Below are positions 49,927-58,864 of a DNA stretch of 64,000 nucleotides, in pieces (the stretch's first letter is position 1; the number at the start of each line of letters is the position of its first letter). This DNA is from Paracoccus pantotrophus (GTDB taxonomy: Bacteria > Pseudomonadota > Alphaproteobacteria > Rhodobacterales > Rhodobacteraceae). The position numbers and the translations under genes were made by a program. The notes under the pieces are model-generated. The model was not told where the DNA came from and did not search any database. It saw nothing but the letters and a program-made list of their open reading frames with translations. The DNA lies in contig NZ_CP044425.1 in the NCBI RefSeq assembly GCF_008824185.1, forward strand, positions 471,333-535,332, given 5' to 3'.

Positions 49927-52209
49927 TCAGTTCCGCAGCGGCTTGCCGGTCCCGAGCATGTGTTCCATCCGCGCCCGCGTCTCGGGCCGGTCGATCAGGT
50001 CGAACAGCACCTGCCGCTCGACCGCCATGTTCTCGGCCTCGCTGCGGCTGCCGCCGCCGCCCAGCACGCGCGCCAGGCCCCGCAGCATCTGGCGGTCGTA
50101 ATCCGAGCCCTCGGCGGCAAGATCGGACAGGTCCAGGCCCTGCGGCAACGTCAGCACCTGCCTTGTGGGCGGGGCGTAGCCCTGGGCCAGCTGAAGCGCC
50201 ATCCGATGCGCGCTGGCCAGCAGCAGGTCGCGGTTCATCACCAGCCGGTCCTGCGGCAGCAGGATGCCCGCCGCCAGCGCCTGTTCCGCCGAGCCGGATT
50301 GCGATGCCGAGAAGATCGTCGCCGCCGCCCGGTGCGCCGCATCGTCGGGGGCCAACCCGGCCTGCAATCCGCGCGCCAGCAGGCTGGTGCAGCCGCCCCA
50401 GGCCGGGATCAGGCCGACCAGAACCTCGGGCAGGCCCATATGCGCCTCGGCATGGGCGAGGATGCGGTCGGCATGCAGCGCCAGCTCGCAGCCACCGCCA
50501 AGCGCAAAGCCGTGGACCGCGGCGACGACCGGCACCGGCGCGTGGCGCAGGCCCAGGAACAGGCGCTGGCCGCGGTCGATGAAGGCCTCCAGCTCGGCGC
50601 GGCGCCCGCCCTTGATCAGCGACAGGATGAAGCGCAGGTCGGCCCCTGCCGAAAAGGCGCGCGGATCGTCATTGCCGATCACCAGCCCCCGCAGCCGCTT
50701 GCCCAGCAGGGGCAGCGTCTCCTCGATCACGTCCAGCACCTCGGGGTGCAGGCTGTTCATCTTGGTGTGGACCTGCAACAGGCCGAGGCCGTCGCCGGTA
50801 TCCAGCAGCGAGGCCGAACCGTTGCCGAGGATGGTCCTGCCCTGCGCCCGCAGCCCGGCGGCCGTCAGCGGCACCTCGCGCCCCGCGCCCGCGACGGGTG
50901 CGGCAAGAAAATGCCCGTCGCGATAGAAGCCGCCCTTCTCGGTCGCCTGGGTCAGCAGGGCCGGGATGGGCAGGCCGGCCGCGTGCAGATGCGCCGCCAC
51001 CCGGCCAAGCCCCCACCTGTCGGCCAGCAGGAAGGGGCCCTGCCGCCAAGCGTAACCCAGCCGCATGCCGGCATCGACATCCGACGGGTCGGCGGCGATC
51101 CGGGGGGCGTGATCGGCGGCATAGGCCACCACCTCGCCCAGCACGGCGCGGGCATAGCCGCCATGCCGGCCCGGATCGGCCAGCAGCGCCGCCAGATCCT
51201 TGCCGCCGCCCGGCAGGTCGTCCGGCGCGACGGGCACGGTGGGGCGCCAGGCACCGGAGGCAAGGTCGCTGGCCTCGAGCCCCGCCTCGGTCTTGCGAAA
51301 GAAGCCGCCGCCCGACTTGCGGCCGAAGCGGCCCTGATCGGCCAGCGTGCGGAACAGCGGATCGGCGGCGATGTCATAGCGATGGAAGCGGTCCGTCGCC
51401 GGCAGCCCGTCGACCAGGCTGCGCCAGACCTGCGGCACCAGGTCGATGCCGATCAGGTCGAACAGCCCGAAGACGCCGGTGCGCGGCATGCCCATGGCCT
51501 GATGCACCGCATCGGCCTCTTCCACGGTCAGGCCGTGTTCGCGCGCCAGCAGCGCGGCCGCGGCCATCCAGAAGCAGCCGATGCGATTGGCCACGAAGCC
51601 GGGCGTGTCGCGGCAGTCGATGACGGTCTTGCCCAGCACCTGCCGGGCCGCCTGCCGCGCCCGCTGCAGCAGCGCCGGATCGGTTTCCGGGGTCGAGACG
51701 ATCTCGAGCAGCGGCATCAGCCGCGGCGGGTTGAAGAAATGCGTGATCAGGAAGTCGCGGCGGAAGGCGTCGGACATGCCCTCGACCAGTTGCGAATGCA
51801 GCAGGGTCGAGGTGTTGGAGGACACGATCGACCCCGGTTTGCGCAGCACGTCGATGCGCGCGTAAAGGTCGCGCTTGACGTCCAGCCGCTCGATCACCGC
51901 CTCGACGATCCAGTCGGCCTCGGCCAGAAGCGGCAGGTCGCGGACGGTATTGCCGGTGACGACGCGCCCCGGACCGGTCGGGCCCATGAAGCCCTGGATC
52001 CTGACCTGCCGGGCCAGTCCCGCCTGGGCGGGGGCGTCTGGCGCATCGCCCTCAGGCCCCGGCATGTCCAGCAATATGACCTTCAGCCCGGCATTGGCGA
52101 ATTGCGCGGCAATGCCACCCCCCATCGCCCCGGCGCCGATCACCGCGACGCAGGCGATGTCGCGCGGCAACCCGGCCCAGAACGCCTGGCTGGCCATCAT
52201 CTTGGTCAT
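49927..52209 (-). CDS. 3-hydroxyacyl-CoA dehydrogenase / enoyl-CoA hydratase fusion (FadN-like)
   Basis: 760-residue bifunctional beta-oxidation enzyme with the dehydrogenase first. The NAD motif GAGAMGGGIAAQFANAGLKV is near 24-43 and the catalytic region SNTSTLLHSQ / THFFNPPRLMPLLE follows. From about residue 460 there is a crotonase domain with FSAGADLRFILSLI near 545 and the helix GFALGGGCELALHAD. This order (HADH-ECH) resembles Bacillus FadN rather than FadB. Start at ATG 52209 has a GGGGGA site; upstream frame lies within the next gene. It works with the thiolase and EtfAB nearby. Confidence 0.92.
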   Translation of the reverse strand: MTKMMASQAFWAGLPRDIACVAVIGAGAMGGGIAAQFANAGLKVILLDMPGPEGDAPDAPAQAGLARQVRIQGFMGPTGPGRVVTGNTVRDLPLLAEADWIVEAVIERLDVKRDLYARIDVLRKPGSIVSSNTSTLLHSQLVEGMSDAFRRDFLITHFFNPPRLMPLLEIVSTPETDPALLQRARQAARQVLGKTVIDCRDTPGFVANRIGCFWMAAAALLAREHGLTVEEADAVHQAMGMPRTGVFGLFDLIGIDLVPQVWRSLVDGLPATDRFHRYDIAADPLFRTLADQGRFGRKSGGGFFRKTEAGLEASDLASGAWRPTVPVAPDDLPGGGKDLAALLADPGRHGGYARAVLGEVVAYAADHAPRIAADPSDVDAGMRLGYAWRQGPFLLADRWGLGRVAAHLHAAGLPIPALLTQATEKGGFYRDGHFLAAPVAGAGREVPLTAAGLRAQGRTILGNGSASLLDTGDGLGLLQVHTKMNSLHPEVLDVIEETLPLLGKRLRGLVIGNDDPRAFSAGADLRFILSLIKGGRRAELEAFIDRGQRLFLGLRHAPVPVVAAVHGFALGGGCELALHADRILAHAEAHMGLPEVLVGLIPAWGGCTSLLARGLQAGLAPDDAAHRAAATIFSASQSGSAEQALAAGILLPQDRLVMNRDLLLASAHRMALQLAQGYAPPTRQVLTLPQGLDLSDLAAEGSDYDRQMLRGLARVLGGGGSRSEAENMAVERQVLFDLIDRPETRARMEHMLGTGKPLRN

Positions 52210-52222
52210 GTCTGTTTCCCCC

Positions 52223-53002
52223 TCAGTTGCCGGTGAACCGGGCCGGCCGTTTCTCGAAAAAGGCAGCAAGCGCCTCGGCGAAATCCGCGGTTGCGGCACA
52301 GGTCTTGAAAGCCTGCTTCTCGGCCTCCAGCGTCGCGGCGTAATCCCGCCCGAAACCGTCGCGCAGCAGATGCTTGAGCGCGCCCGAAGCGCCGGGGGCA
52401 AGCCCGGCAAGACGCGCGGCAAGCCTTGTGCCCTCGTCTTGCAACGCCGCGTCGGGGACGATGCGGTTCACCAGGCCCCAGTCCAGCGCCTGCACGGCCG
52501 GCACGGCGCTGCCTTCCAAGGCGATCCAGGCGGCGCGGCGCAGCCCGACGATGCGCGGCAAGGCCCAGGTGATGCCGCAATCCGCCGGCGCGCCGACCCC
52601 CAGATAGGCAAAGCTCAGCACCGCCGATTCGGCGGCCAGCGCAAGATCGGCCGCCAGGGCCAGCGAGAGGCCCGCCCCCGCGACCGGCCCGTGCAGGAGC
52701 GCGACGGTCAGCGCATCCGATTCGGCCAGCCGCGCCAGGGCTCGGTTCATCGGGCCGATGATCGCCTCGGCCTCGGCGGCGCGGTCCTCGGCCCGGCGGA
52801 AGGCAGCAAGATCACCCCCCGCCATGAAGGCCCGGCCATTGCCCGAAAGCGTCAGCACCCGCACCCCTGCGTCCAGGGCCTGGGCGACGGCGGCCTCGAA
52901 GGCGCGCGCGGTGGCCTGGTCGATGGCATTGAGCGCCTGGGGCCGGTCGAAGACGATACGCCCCAGCGCGGCGTCAAGATGCAGTCGAAGAGGTTCGGTC
53001 AT
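52223..53002 (-). CDS. Enoyl-CoA hydratase/isomerase family protein
   Basis: 259-residue crotonase. The N-terminal RIVFDRPQALNAIDQATARAF is followed by the oxyanion-hole pair SGNGRAFMAGGDLAAF (near 57-72) and GPVAGAGLSLALAADLAL (near 103-120). The start at 53002 has a GGAG site six bases ahead. It is the first gene of the leftward crotonase/HADH-ECH/etfBA operon and faces the thiolase gene across an AT-rich promoter region. Its substrate is not readable; the catalytic Glu pair is not fully conserved by eye, so an isomerase is possible. Confidence 0.88.
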   Translation of the reverse strand: MTEPLRLHLDAALGRIVFDRPQALNAIDQATARAFEAAVAQALDAGVRVLTLSGNGRAFMAGGDLAAFRRAEDRAAEAEAIIGPMNRALARLAESDALTVALLHGPVAGAGLSLALAADLALAAESAVLSFAYLGVGAPADCGITWALPRIVGLRRAAWIALEGSAVPAVQALDWGLVNRIVPDAALQDEGTRLAARLAGLAPGASGALKHLLRDGFGRDYAATLEAEKQAFKTCAATADFAEALAAFFEKRPARFTGN

Positions 53003-53280
53003 CGCAACTCCTTGCAAAAGCCCGCAATGGTCGACGGGCTGGAAAGTCACTCCTGCCGCGCCCTGATTGCCATGGACGCCGGGGCTGGGCAAGATATATA
53101 TACAATAAACAATCATAAAAATACAATTTTAGGCGCGACGCCATGCTGGCAGCGGCACGGGCACTATAGGATCATAATATTTTCTATTGAAATTATGTAT
53201 TCTTATGATAGCTGATACGTACACAATTTTCGGCAGGCCCTGCCGCATCGCTGCGGAAGGATCGCAACAAGGGATCATCC
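53003..53280. promoter_or_regulatory. AT-rich divergent promoter region, crotonase/thiolase
   Basis: The 278-base region between the divergent crotonase and thiolase genes is strikingly AT-rich around 53090-53230. It holds ACAATAAACAAT (53102-53113), an inverted repeat ATCATAA (53171-53177) / TTATGAT (53203-53209), and ACAATTTT(A/C)GGC twice exactly 100 bp apart (53123-53134 and 53223-53234). The first element resembles the arms of the inverted repeat at 58865-58907. This suggests a common regulator that is not encoded in the window. Confidence 0.5.
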
Positions 53281-54456
53281 ATGAACGACATCGTCATCCT
53301 GTCCGGGGCTCGGACCGCCATCGGCGGCTTCGGCGGATCGCTTTCGGGGCTTGCGCCACACGAGCTGGGCGTTATCGCCGCCCGCGCCGCCATCGAGCGC
53401 GCCGGCATCGAGCCAGCCCGGATCGGCACGACCGTTTTCGGCCACGTCATCAATACCGAGCCCAGGGACATGTACCTGTCCCGCCTTGCCGCCATGGGTG
53501 CGGGCGTGCCCGACACCACGCCGGCGATGAACGTGAACCGGCTTTGCGGCTCGGGTGTGCAGGCGGTGGTCTCGGCCGCGCTGGCCCTGCGCCAGGGCGA
53601 GGCGGATTTCGCGCTGGCCGGCGGCGCGGAATGCATGTCGCGCGCGCCCTATGCCGTGCAGGCGGCGCGCTTTGGGCAGAAAATGGGCGATGCGGCGATG
53701 GTGGACATGCTGGTCGGCACGCTGAGCTGCCCTTTCGGCACCGGGCACATGGGCATCACCGCCGAGAATGTCGCCGCCGAACATGGTGTCTCGCGTGCCG
53801 ACCAGGACGCTTTCGCACTGGAAAGCCAGCAGCGCGCGGCACGGGCCATCGCCGCGGGCCATTTCCGCGACCAGATCGTGCCGGTCGAGTTGCAGAGCCG
53901 GCGCGGGGTGGAGCTGTTCGACCGCGACGAACACCCCAAGGAAACCTCGCTGGCCGCGCTGGAGCAGCTGAAGCCGGTGTTTCGCAAGGACGGCTCGGTC
54001 ACCGCCGGCAATGCCTCGGGCATCAACGACGGCGCGGCGGCCCTGGTCCTGGCCCGCGCGGATGCGGCCGAAAGGCTGGGCCTGACGCCGATCGCGCGCA
54101 TCCTGGACCATGCGATCGCCGGGGTGCGGCCCGAGGTGATGGGCATCGGCCCGGTCCCGGCGGTCCGGCAATTGCTTGAGCGCACCGGGCTGAAGGCCGC
54201 GGATTTCGACGTGATCGAATCGAACGAAGCCTTTGCTGCCCAGGCGGTTGCGGTGACGCGGACGCTGGATCTGGACCCGGCCCGCGTCAATCCCAACGGC
54301 GGCGCCATCGCCCTGGGCCATCCGGTCGGCGCCACGGGCAGCATCCTGCTGGTCAAGGCGATCAACGAACTCAAGCGCATCGGCGGGCGTCGCGGCCTGG
54401 TGACGATGTGCATCGGCGGCGGACAGGGCATCGCCCTGGCCATCGAGATGAGCTGA
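53281..54456 (+). CDS. Acetyl-CoA C-acyltransferase (thiolase)
   Basis: 391-residue biosynthetic/degradative thiolase with all active-site elements. The nucleophile Cys is in NRLCGSGVQAV near 86-96, the His in NPNGGAIALGHPVGATG near 340-356, and the second Cys in TMCIGGGQGIAL near 377-388. It cleaves 3-ketoacyl-CoA or condenses acetyl-CoA. Promoter elements in the AT-rich upstream region suggest co-regulation with the leftward crotonase/HADH-ECH/EtfAB operon. It is the only complete thiolase in the window and may serve several CoA pathways. Confidence 0.95.
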   Translation: MNDIVILSGARTAIGGFGGSLSGLAPHELGVIAARAAIERAGIEPARIGTTVFGHVINTEPRDMYLSRLAAMGAGVPDTTPAMNVNRLCGSGVQAVVSAALALRQGEADFALAGGAECMSRAPYAVQAARFGQKMGDAAMVDMLVGTLSCPFGTGHMGITAENVAAEHGVSRADQDAFALESQQRAARAIAAGHFRDQIVPVELQSRRGVELFDRDEHPKETSLAALEQLKPVFRKDGSVTAGNASGINDGAAALVLARADAAERLGLTPIARILDHAIAGVRPEVMGIGPVPAVRQLLERTGLKAADFDVIESNEAFAAQAVAVTRTLDLDPARVNPNGGAIALGHPVGATGSILLVKAINELKRIGGRRGLVTMCIGGGQGIALAIEMS

Positions 54457-54613
54457 AGGGCCCGAAACCGGACCCCGGAGCTTGACGCAGGCTGCGTGGA
54501 AACGCGGCCTGCCCCGTCGTTTCCATATCGCACAACCAATTGAAATAACGCTAATAATTCTGATTCATCCCGCAAATAATCCTTGCTCGCTGAACACATT
54601 TTTGTCAGGTTCA

Positions 54614-54645
54614 GTATGCGCAATATGAATATTTGTATGCGCAAT
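54614..54645. promoter_or_regulatory. GTATGCGCAAT direct repeats upstream of the porin
   Basis: GTATGCGCAAT occurs at 54614-54624 and 54635-54645, 21 bp apart (two helical turns), flanking AATATGAATATT. It lies in the AT-rich 292-base gap between the thiolase and porin genes, about 105 bases before the porin start. Equal spacing on one face of the helix fits a pair of binding sites for a regulator. The rest of the gap holds no recognisable gene. Confidence 0.5.
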
Positions 54646-54748
54646 GAGGGGATTCGACACAGGGGCACCGCCCGCAATCCGGGCGTGACCGTTCCAGCGG
54701 ATCGACGACACCGCCATGTCCAGGCAAGGACGGTTTGGGAGGAATGGA

Positions 54749-55924
54749 ATGAAAATCAAGGAAAAAATCGGCTCTGTCGGCCAGATGGCCGCGGCAGTCC
54801 TGATCGGAGGGACAGGCGCGGCGGCCGCGCAGGATCTGACGGCTCTGGAGGCGCGCATCTCCGCGCTGGAGAACCGCCAGGCCGAAAGCGGCCAGCTGAC
54901 CCTGGCGCCGGGTGTAAAACTGACGTTTTACGGGTATACGAAACTCGACCTCATCACGGACAACGACTACGATCTGGGCGCGACCACCGGGGCCATGGCC
55001 GGGGTGACGGCCGGCAGCCCGCTGGAGGGTTCGGGCTCGAACGCCCATGCCTATGAAAGCCGGCTGGGCCTGCGCGCCAGCATCGACACCGATATCGGCG
55101 AGGTGAAGCTTACGCTCGAAGGGGACTTCTTCGGCAGCGGCGGCAATTTCCGCCTGCGCCACGCCTATGGCGAGGTCGGGCCGCTGCTGGCGGGCCAGAC
55201 CTGGACCAACTGGGTGCCGGCCGAAGGCGGCCCCGCCGCGGTGCAGGACTTCAACGGCCTGGCGGGCGGCAGCTATTACCGCACGCCGCAGGTCCGCTAT
55301 ACCTTCCGGCCCAACGACCAGTGGCGCTTCGCCGTCGCGCTGGAAGAGGATTACGCGCCCGGCACCGCCTCGCGCGTCGCCGTGTCCGGTTTCGCGGGCT
55401 ATGCCAACGGGCCGCTGAAGATCGGCATGGGCGCGATCTCGCGCGGGCTGGAAACCAGCAGCTTCGGCGACGTCACCGGCTTCGGCTATGCCATCGGCGC
55501 CGATTACGAGGCCTGGCAGGGCGGCAAGCTGCATGCGCAATATGTCGGCGGCAAGGGCATCTCGACCCTGCTGAACAATGCCGGCTTCTCGGGGCTGGAA
55601 GTGGGGGCAGCGGGCAAATACGCCTTTGACGTCGATGCGGCGGGCGACCCGGTCAAGGCCAAGGGCGTGAAGCTGGGCATCACCCAGAAGCTGGGCCAGA
55701 AAAGCGACCTGTCGCTGGCGCATGGCTTCCAGCGATTCGACGATTTTGCCGGCGCCCTGGGCAGCCATACCAGGGAAATCAACTCGACCCACGTGACCTA
55801 TCGCTATTTCGCGACGAAATCCGTGATGCTGGCGGCCGAGGCGGCCTATGTCGAGCGCGAGCAATTCGACGGGGCGAGCTTCGACAATACCCGCCTGCAA
55901 GGTGTGGTGAAGTTCACCTTCTGA
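54749..55924 (+). CDS. Outer-membrane porin, DcaP-like
   Basis: 391-residue outer-membrane protein. A signal peptide (MKIKEKIGSVGQMAAAVLIG ending GAAAAQ) is followed by a short heptad stretch DLTALEARISALENRQAESG (about 29-48), typical of the N-terminal coiled coil of DcaP channels. Beta strands of the porin follow, starting VKLTFYGYTKLDLITDND and ending in a C-terminal Phe (VVKFTF), the BAM signal. Start taken at 54749 with a GGGAGGA site five bases ahead. It probably admits the acidic substrate of the downstream pathway; the ligand is unknown. Confidence 0.87.
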   Translation: MKIKEKIGSVGQMAAAVLIGGTGAAAAQDLTALEARISALENRQAESGQLTLAPGVKLTFYGYTKLDLITDNDYDLGATTGAMAGVTAGSPLEGSGSNAHAYESRLGLRASIDTDIGEVKLTLEGDFFGSGGNFRLRHAYGEVGPLLAGQTWTNWVPAEGGPAAVQDFNGLAGGSYYRTPQVRYTFRPNDQWRFAVALEEDYAPGTASRVAVSGFAGYANGPLKIGMGAISRGLETSSFGDVTGFGYAIGADYEAWQGGKLHAQYVGGKGISTLLNNAGFSGLEVGAAGKYAFDVDAAGDPVKAKGVKLGITQKLGQKSDLSLAHGFQRFDDFAGALGSHTREINSTHVTYRYFATKSVMLAAEAAYVEREQFDGASFDNTRLQGVVKFTF

Positions 55925-55929
55925 AACAC

Positions 55930-55956
55930 CAAGGCCCGCCATGCCGGCGGGCCTTG
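55930..55956. terminator. Bidirectional terminator-type hairpin between convergent genes
   Basis: Perfect 11-bp stem CAAGGCCCGCC (55930-55940) against GGCGGGCCTTG (55946-55956) with a 5-base loop, between the convergent porin and thiolase-like genes. The stem is flanked by A and T residues that give a weak tail in both directions. It likely ends both transcripts. Confidence 0.75.
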
Positions 55957-55978
55957 TCCTTGCGCCGGGGCCAAGGGT

Positions 55979-57136
55979 TCAGACCGTATCCATGCTGCCC
56001 AGGATGACGCTGGTCTGCGAGGACAGCACCCCGCCATTGCCATGGCACAGCGCAAGATCGGCCGCCGCCAGCTGGCGCTCGCCCGCCTCGCCGCGGATCT
56101 GGCGCACGGCCTCGACCAGCGTGAACAGCCCATACATGCCCGGATGTACGCAAGAGAGCCCCCCGCCATTGGTGTTGACCGGCAGGGCACCGCCCGGCGC
56201 AATGGCCCCGTCCTGGACGAAGCGCCCGCCCTCGCCCTTGGGGCAAAAGCCAAGGTCTTCGAGGAACAGGATCGTGTTGATGGTAAAGGCGTCGTAGAGC
56301 TGCACCATGTCCATGTCGGCGGGACCGTAGCCCGCCGCGGCATAGGCGCGCCGGCCCGACAGCTTGGCGCCGGTGACGCAAAGGTCGGGCATGGCGGCGA
56401 TTTCCTTGTGCGTGGTCTCGGCCCCGGCGCCCAGCACCGCCACCGGCTTCTTGCGCAGGTCGCAGGCACGGTCCAGCGCGGTCACGACCACCGCCGCCGC
56501 CCCGTCCGTGACCAGGCAGCAGTCCAAGGCCCCCAGCGGCGAGGAAACCATGCGCGCGGCCAGGTATTCCTGCATGTCCAGCGGCTCGCGCCGGAATGCC
56601 TCGGGGTTCAGCCGCGCCCAGGCACGCGCGGCCAGCGCCACCGCGCCCAGCTGCTTTCTGGTGGTGCCATAATCGTGCATGTGGCGGCTGGCGGCCAGCG
56701 CATAGCCGCCGATGGGCATGCGCGCGCCATGCGGCGCCTCGTAGACCGAGCCGCGCAGGGCCGAGACCAGCCGCCCCGCCGCCGACCGCTGGTTCGAGCC
56801 ATAGCAGATCAGCGCCGTGTCCATGTATCCGGCCGAGATCATGAAGCAGGCCGTCATCAGATGGTTCAGAAAGGACGAGCCGCCGGTGCGGTTGTTGTCC
56901 ACGAACCGGGCCTTGACGCCCAGGTATTCCGCCACCGCCAGCCCGCCCAGCAGATCCTCGGGCAGGCAGGTGAAAAGCCCGTCCACATCGGCAAGGCCGA
57001 GGCCCGCATCCTCAAGCGCCAGAAGCCCGGCCCTGGCGGTCATCTCGAGCGCGCTGTGGCCCTCGCACAGGCCGATGCCGAAGGTGGCGGCGCCGGCGAT
57101 GGCGCAGGCGGCGCGCGGAAAGGCCTTATCCTTCAT
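55979..57136 (-). CDS. Thiolase-like protein (SCP2-thiolase/lipid-transfer type) lacking the nucleophilic Cys
   Basis: 385 residues with the thiolase fold of the 'lipid-transfer' group. The N-terminal nucleophile position falls in DNNRTGGSSFLNHL and is Gly/Ser, not Cys; NTNGGGLSCVHPGMYG keeps the HPG His; the second Cys site reads LCHGNGGVLSSQT. Relatives paired with DUF35 proteins include retro-aldolases of steroid side-chain degradation (Ltp2/DUF35). Start set at ATG 57136, overlapping the DUF35-like gene by 11 bases. A C-C lyase (aldolase) role is more likely than thiolysis; this is inference. Confidence 0.82.
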   Translation of the reverse strand: MKDKAFPRAACAIAGAATFGIGLCEGHSALEMTARAGLLALEDAGLGLADVDGLFTCLPEDLLGGLAVAEYLGVKARFVDNNRTGGSSFLNHLMTACFMISAGYMDTALICYGSNQRSAAGRLVSALRGSVYEAPHGARMPIGGYALAASRHMHDYGTTRKQLGAVALAARAWARLNPEAFRREPLDMQEYLAARMVSSPLGALDCCLVTDGAAAVVVTALDRACDLRKKPVAVLGAGAETTHKEIAAMPDLCVTGAKLSGRRAYAAAGYGPADMDMVQLYDAFTINTILFLEDLGFCPKGEGGRFVQDGAIAPGGALPVNTNGGGLSCVHPGMYGLFTLVEAVRQIRGEAGERQLAAADLALCHGNGGVLSSQTSVILGSMDTV

Positions 57137-57512
57137 CCTGTTCCCCTTGCAACACGAAGAAGACATGCGGCGGATCGCTTTCGCCGGCGATCACCGCGCG
57201 CAGGCGCTGGCCGATCCTGACCGGCGCCCCGGCCTCGATCCGCGACAGCAGGCGGAAACCCTCGTCCATCTCGACGATGGCGATGATGCGGCTGGGCGCG
57301 GGCGGCTTTTGCGGCTGCTCGGTCACGGCATGGACCCGGCCCCGGCCCGAGGATTGCGCCCATTCCAGCACCGCCCCGTCGCCGGGCGCGGCCAGGCGGG
57401 GCGGAAAGACCGCCCGCCCCTCGGCCGTGCGCTGATAGCAGAAACGGCCGTCGCGCAGGGCTTGCAAATATTCGGCCTCGGGGCCCAAAGACGCTGTGGA
57501 TGATGCTGCCAT
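57126..57512 (-). CDS. DUF35/OB-fold acyl-CoA-associated protein without zinc ribbon
   Basis: 128 residues. The C-terminal OB-fold half is clear (LEWAQSSGRGRVHAVTEQ, RIIAIVEMDEGFRLLSRI, GQRLRAVIAG). The N-terminal part aligns with the DUF35 rubredoxin-like ribbon (RCxxCG-xPPRxxCxxC), but only one Cys remains (FCYQRTAEGRAVFPPRLAAP). DUF35 proteins form heteromers with thiolase-like proteins and help bind acyl-CoA. It overlaps the thiolase-like gene by 11 bases. Start set at 57512, just after the CoA-transferase stop. Confidence 0.8.
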   Translation of the reverse strand: MAASSTASLGPEAEYLQALRDGRFCYQRTAEGRAVFPPRLAAPGDGAVLEWAQSSGRGRVHAVTEQPQKPPAPSRIIAIVEMDEGFRLLSRIEAGAPVRIGQRLRAVIAGESDPPHVFFVLQGEQDEG

Positions 57513-57522
57513 GCCCGGCCCC

Positions 57523-58815
57523 TCAGATGATCGCTTCGTCGCGCAGCTTCTCCAACTCCTCGACGGAAAGCGAGAGGCATTGCCGCAGCACCTCGTCGCT
57601 ATGCTCGCCGGCAAGCGGCGGGGCCGAGCGATAGATCACCGGCGTCTCGGACAGCCGCAGCGGGCTGCCGACCAGGCGCACGGTGCCGGTGACGGGATGC
57701 TCCATGGTCACGAACATGCCGCGCGCCTGAAGCTGGGGATCCTCTTCGATGTCGGGCATCTCGTTGATCGGCCCGCAAGAGACCTTGGCGGCCAGGATCC
57801 TCTCCATCCAATGCGCGCGCAGGTTGGTGGACAGCACGGCGTTCATCTCGGCCGTCAGCGCCACGCGGTTCTCCAGCCGGTCGCGCGAGCGCAGGAAGCG
57901 CGGATCCTCGGCCCATTCCGGGTGGCCCAATGCGCCGGCCAGCCGGGCGAACTCGCGGTCGTTGAAGGTCGCGATCAGGACGAAGCCGTCCGCGCATTCG
58001 AAGACGCCGTTCGGCACCGCGGTCGGATGTTCGTTGCCGGTGCGCGGCAGCGGCGCGCGCGCGTTCAGCCACGAGCCGATATTGTTCATCAGCAGCGCCA
58101 CCTGGCTGTCGAACAGCGCGATGTCGATATGCTGACCCTGCCCGCCGTTCTGGCGATGCAGCAAGGCCGCTAGGATGGCGATGGCGGCATTGTTGCCGGC
58201 GGTGATGTCGGCGATGGGCACGCCCACGCGGGTCGGGATGCCGCCATCCGCCTCGGGCTGGCCGGTGACGGCCATCTGCCCGCCCATGGCCTGCACCAGG
58301 TAATCGTAGCCCGAGCGGTCGTTATAGGGCCCGGTCTGCCCGAAACCGGTGATCGAGCAATAGATCAGCCGCGGATTGATCTTGCGCAGATCCTCATAGC
58401 CCAGCCCATATCGCGCCAGGGTTCCGGTGCGGAAGTTCTCGATGAAAACATCCGATTCGGCGGCAAGCCGGCGCAGAAGCTCGGCCCCTTGCGGACGCGA
58501 GAAGTCCAGCCCGATCGAACGCTTGTTGCGGTTGACCATCTGGAAATAGGTCGATTGCTCGGGCGCGCCGGGCCGGCCCTCGACCCAGGGCGGGCCCAGG
58601 CTGCGCAGGTCGTCGCCATCGCCCACGCGCTCGACCTTGATGACATCGGCGCCCAGGTCGGCCAGGGTCTGCGCCGCCAACGGTCCGGCCACGACCCGCG
58701 TCAGGTCCAGCACCCGGATGCCCGAAAGAACGCCCCGGCAGTCGATCCGGCCCTGGCCGCCCGCCGCATCCGTGGCGCCTATGTCGAGTTCTTGCATGTC
58801 TGTCTGTAGGGTCAT
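57523..58815 (-). CDS. CaiB/BaiF-type (family III) CoA transferase
   Basis: 430-residue CoA transferase. N-terminal GIRVLDLTRVVAGPLAAQTL is near 29-48, DVIKVE follows, and the catalytic Asp lies in NDRSGYDYLVQAMGG near 166-180. Family III enzymes transfer CoA between carboxylic acids. Start set at ATG 58815 because GAGGAACC precedes it. It leads the leftward CoA-transferase/DUF35/thiolase-like operon and faces the SDR/Rieske operon across the inverted repeat at 58865-58907. It may activate the acid imported through the porin. Confidence 0.9.
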   Translation of the reverse strand: MTLQTDMQELDIGATDAAGGQGRIDCRGVLSGIRVLDLTRVVAGPLAAQTLADLGADVIKVERVGDGDDLRSLGPPWVEGRPGAPEQSTYFQMVNRNKRSIGLDFSRPQGAELLRRLAAESDVFIENFRTGTLARYGLGYEDLRKINPRLIYCSITGFGQTGPYNDRSGYDYLVQAMGGQMAVTGQPEADGGIPTRVGVPIADITAGNNAAIAILAALLHRQNGGQGQHIDIALFDSQVALLMNNIGSWLNARAPLPRTGNEHPTAVPNGVFECADGFVLIATFNDREFARLAGALGHPEWAEDPRFLRSRDRLENRVALTAEMNAVLSTNLRAHWMERILAAKVSCGPINEMPDIEEDPQLQARGMFVTMEHPVTGTVRLVGSPLRLSETPVIYRSAPPLAGEHSDEVLRQCLSLSVEELEKLRDEAII

Positions 58816-58864
58816 GGTTCCTCTGCCTAAGGCTGATGCCAAGCAACTCCGCTTGGCTGAATAT

